From: Clostridia bacterium
GTDB lineage: Bacteria > Bacillota > Clostridia > Oscillospirales > SIG627
Reading direction: 5' to 3'
Assembly (NCBI GenBank): GCA_017453605.1
Contig: JAFTEP010000105.1
Span: forward strand, 1 to 5,032
Length of the DNA: 5,032 nucleotides
The notes beneath the pieces were generated by a model, which was not told the origin of the DNA, ran no database searches, and saw nothing but the letters and a program-made list of their open reading frames with translations. Shown here in pieces: positions 4,626-5,032 of this stretch. A program made the translations under genes and the position numbers. Every line of letters begins with the position of its first letter. Position 1 is the stretch's first letter.

Positions 4626-5012
4626 ATGAAAAAGGAAGAGCGCAGCGTCGACGAGAGATACGGCGAGCTTGTCAGGTCATCCATCGAGGGGGCTGAGAAG
4701 ATCGGGCGGCTCGGGGAGCTCTCCGAACGTCTCGGCGGACTTATCGGCAAGGCTCTCGACGACGGCGATCAGTTCAAAAGATACATTGTTTCCGAGAAGG
4801 CGAAGAACGGCGACGGAGAGCTTTGTCAGACAGACGTCGAAAAAGTCTTCGAAAAGGTCGATTTCAAGTCCGTGAAGGAAGCGGCGTGCGCGATAAAGGC
4901 TCTCGCCGATTCGATGAGGGCGATATACTCCCTGCCGGACGTGGATATAGGGAATGACGCCTCTCCGTCGGTCACCGTCGCCTTCCGGAACGGCGAAGAA
5001 TATGCGGGTTGA
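4626..5012 (+). CDS. Hypothetical head-module protein, 128 aa
   Basis: I do not recognise this protein with confidence. It is 128 residues, acidic and mostly helical, with a coiled-coil-like N-terminal half (VDERYGELVRSSIEGAEKI, GELSERLGGLI). A second helical unit (VDFKSVKEAACAIKALADSMRAIYSLPD, about 79-106) carries a helix-then-YxLP pattern that loosely recalls the C-terminal part of some small terminases or head accessory proteins. The start ATG is 10 nt after the portal stop, and GAGG overlapping that stop (4614-4617) gives an 8-nt spacing, so translation is probably coupled. Scaffold, head accessory protein and displaced small terminase are all open possibilities. Confidence 0.75.
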   Translation: MKKEERSVDERYGELVRSSIEGAEKIGRLGELSERLGGLIGKALDDGDQFKRYIVSEKAKNGDGELCQTDVEKVFEKVDFKSVKEAACAIKALADSMRAIYSLPDVDIGNDASPSVTVAFRNGEEYAG

Positions 5013-5021
5013 AGGTATGAT

Positions 5022-5032
5022 ATGTTATCAGA
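5022..5032 (+). CDS. Possible start of next gene, cut by window end
   Basis: After the stop at 5010-5012, GAAGG (5011-5015) precedes ATG at 5022 by 6 nt, and also an ATG at 5017 that is too close. Only about three codons are visible (ATG TTA TCA), so nothing can be said about function. Continuation of the head operon is expected from phage gene order. Confidence 0.35.

Overview
The window is the start of the packaging and head module of a tailed phage, most likely a prophage. The host looks like a moderately GC-rich Firmicute of the Clostridia type. Three things suggest this: near-perfect sigma-A promoters with 17-bp spacers, strong GGAGG Shine-Dalgarno sequences with two TTG starts, and operators matching the Gram-positive LexA (SOS) box CGAAC-N4-GTTCG. 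All recognised genes lie on the + strand. The taxonomic guess is inference.

Positions 1-498 contain no credible gene. They hold two copies (about 1-163 and 256-436) of a composite repeat. Each copy has a terminator-like hairpin with a T-tract, then a nested 45-48-nt hairpin, then a conserved tail starting CGAATCTTGCTCG, then a small hairpin. The nested hairpins differ in sequence but keep their pairing through several compensatory changes.

Positions 467-1326 are a short operon of small genes under a consensus promoter (TTGACA-N17-TATAAT, 499-527). LexA-like boxes lie upstream of it (467-480), at its transcription start (537-550) and in its leader (650-663). The genes encode an unrecognised 102-aa protein (723-1031), a 68-aa single-span membrane protein (1033-1239) and a possible 27-aa very basic peptide (1243-1326). 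No recognisable small terminase is present.

Positions 1350-5032 begin with a second strong promoter (TTGACA-N17-TATGAT, 1350-1378). A structured leader of about 175 nt follows, with a perfect LexA-type box (1486-1499) inside a long inverted repeat. Next come the terminase large subunit from a TTG at 1561, the portal protein (2969-4615), a 128-aa unrecognised protein (4626-5012) and probably the first codons of another gene. The terminase is broken by one in-frame TGA (2404-2406) in the nuclease domain. Homology continues in the same frame to 2940.

Together, the terminase would cut and pump DNA through the portal into the prohead. The SOS boxes suggest this transcription is induced directly by DNA damage. 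The nonsense codon suggests that packaging is dead or depends on readthrough, unless it is a sequence error. The observations most worth checking are the four SOS boxes on packaging-module promoters, the covarying structured repeat pair, and the TGA in the terminase.
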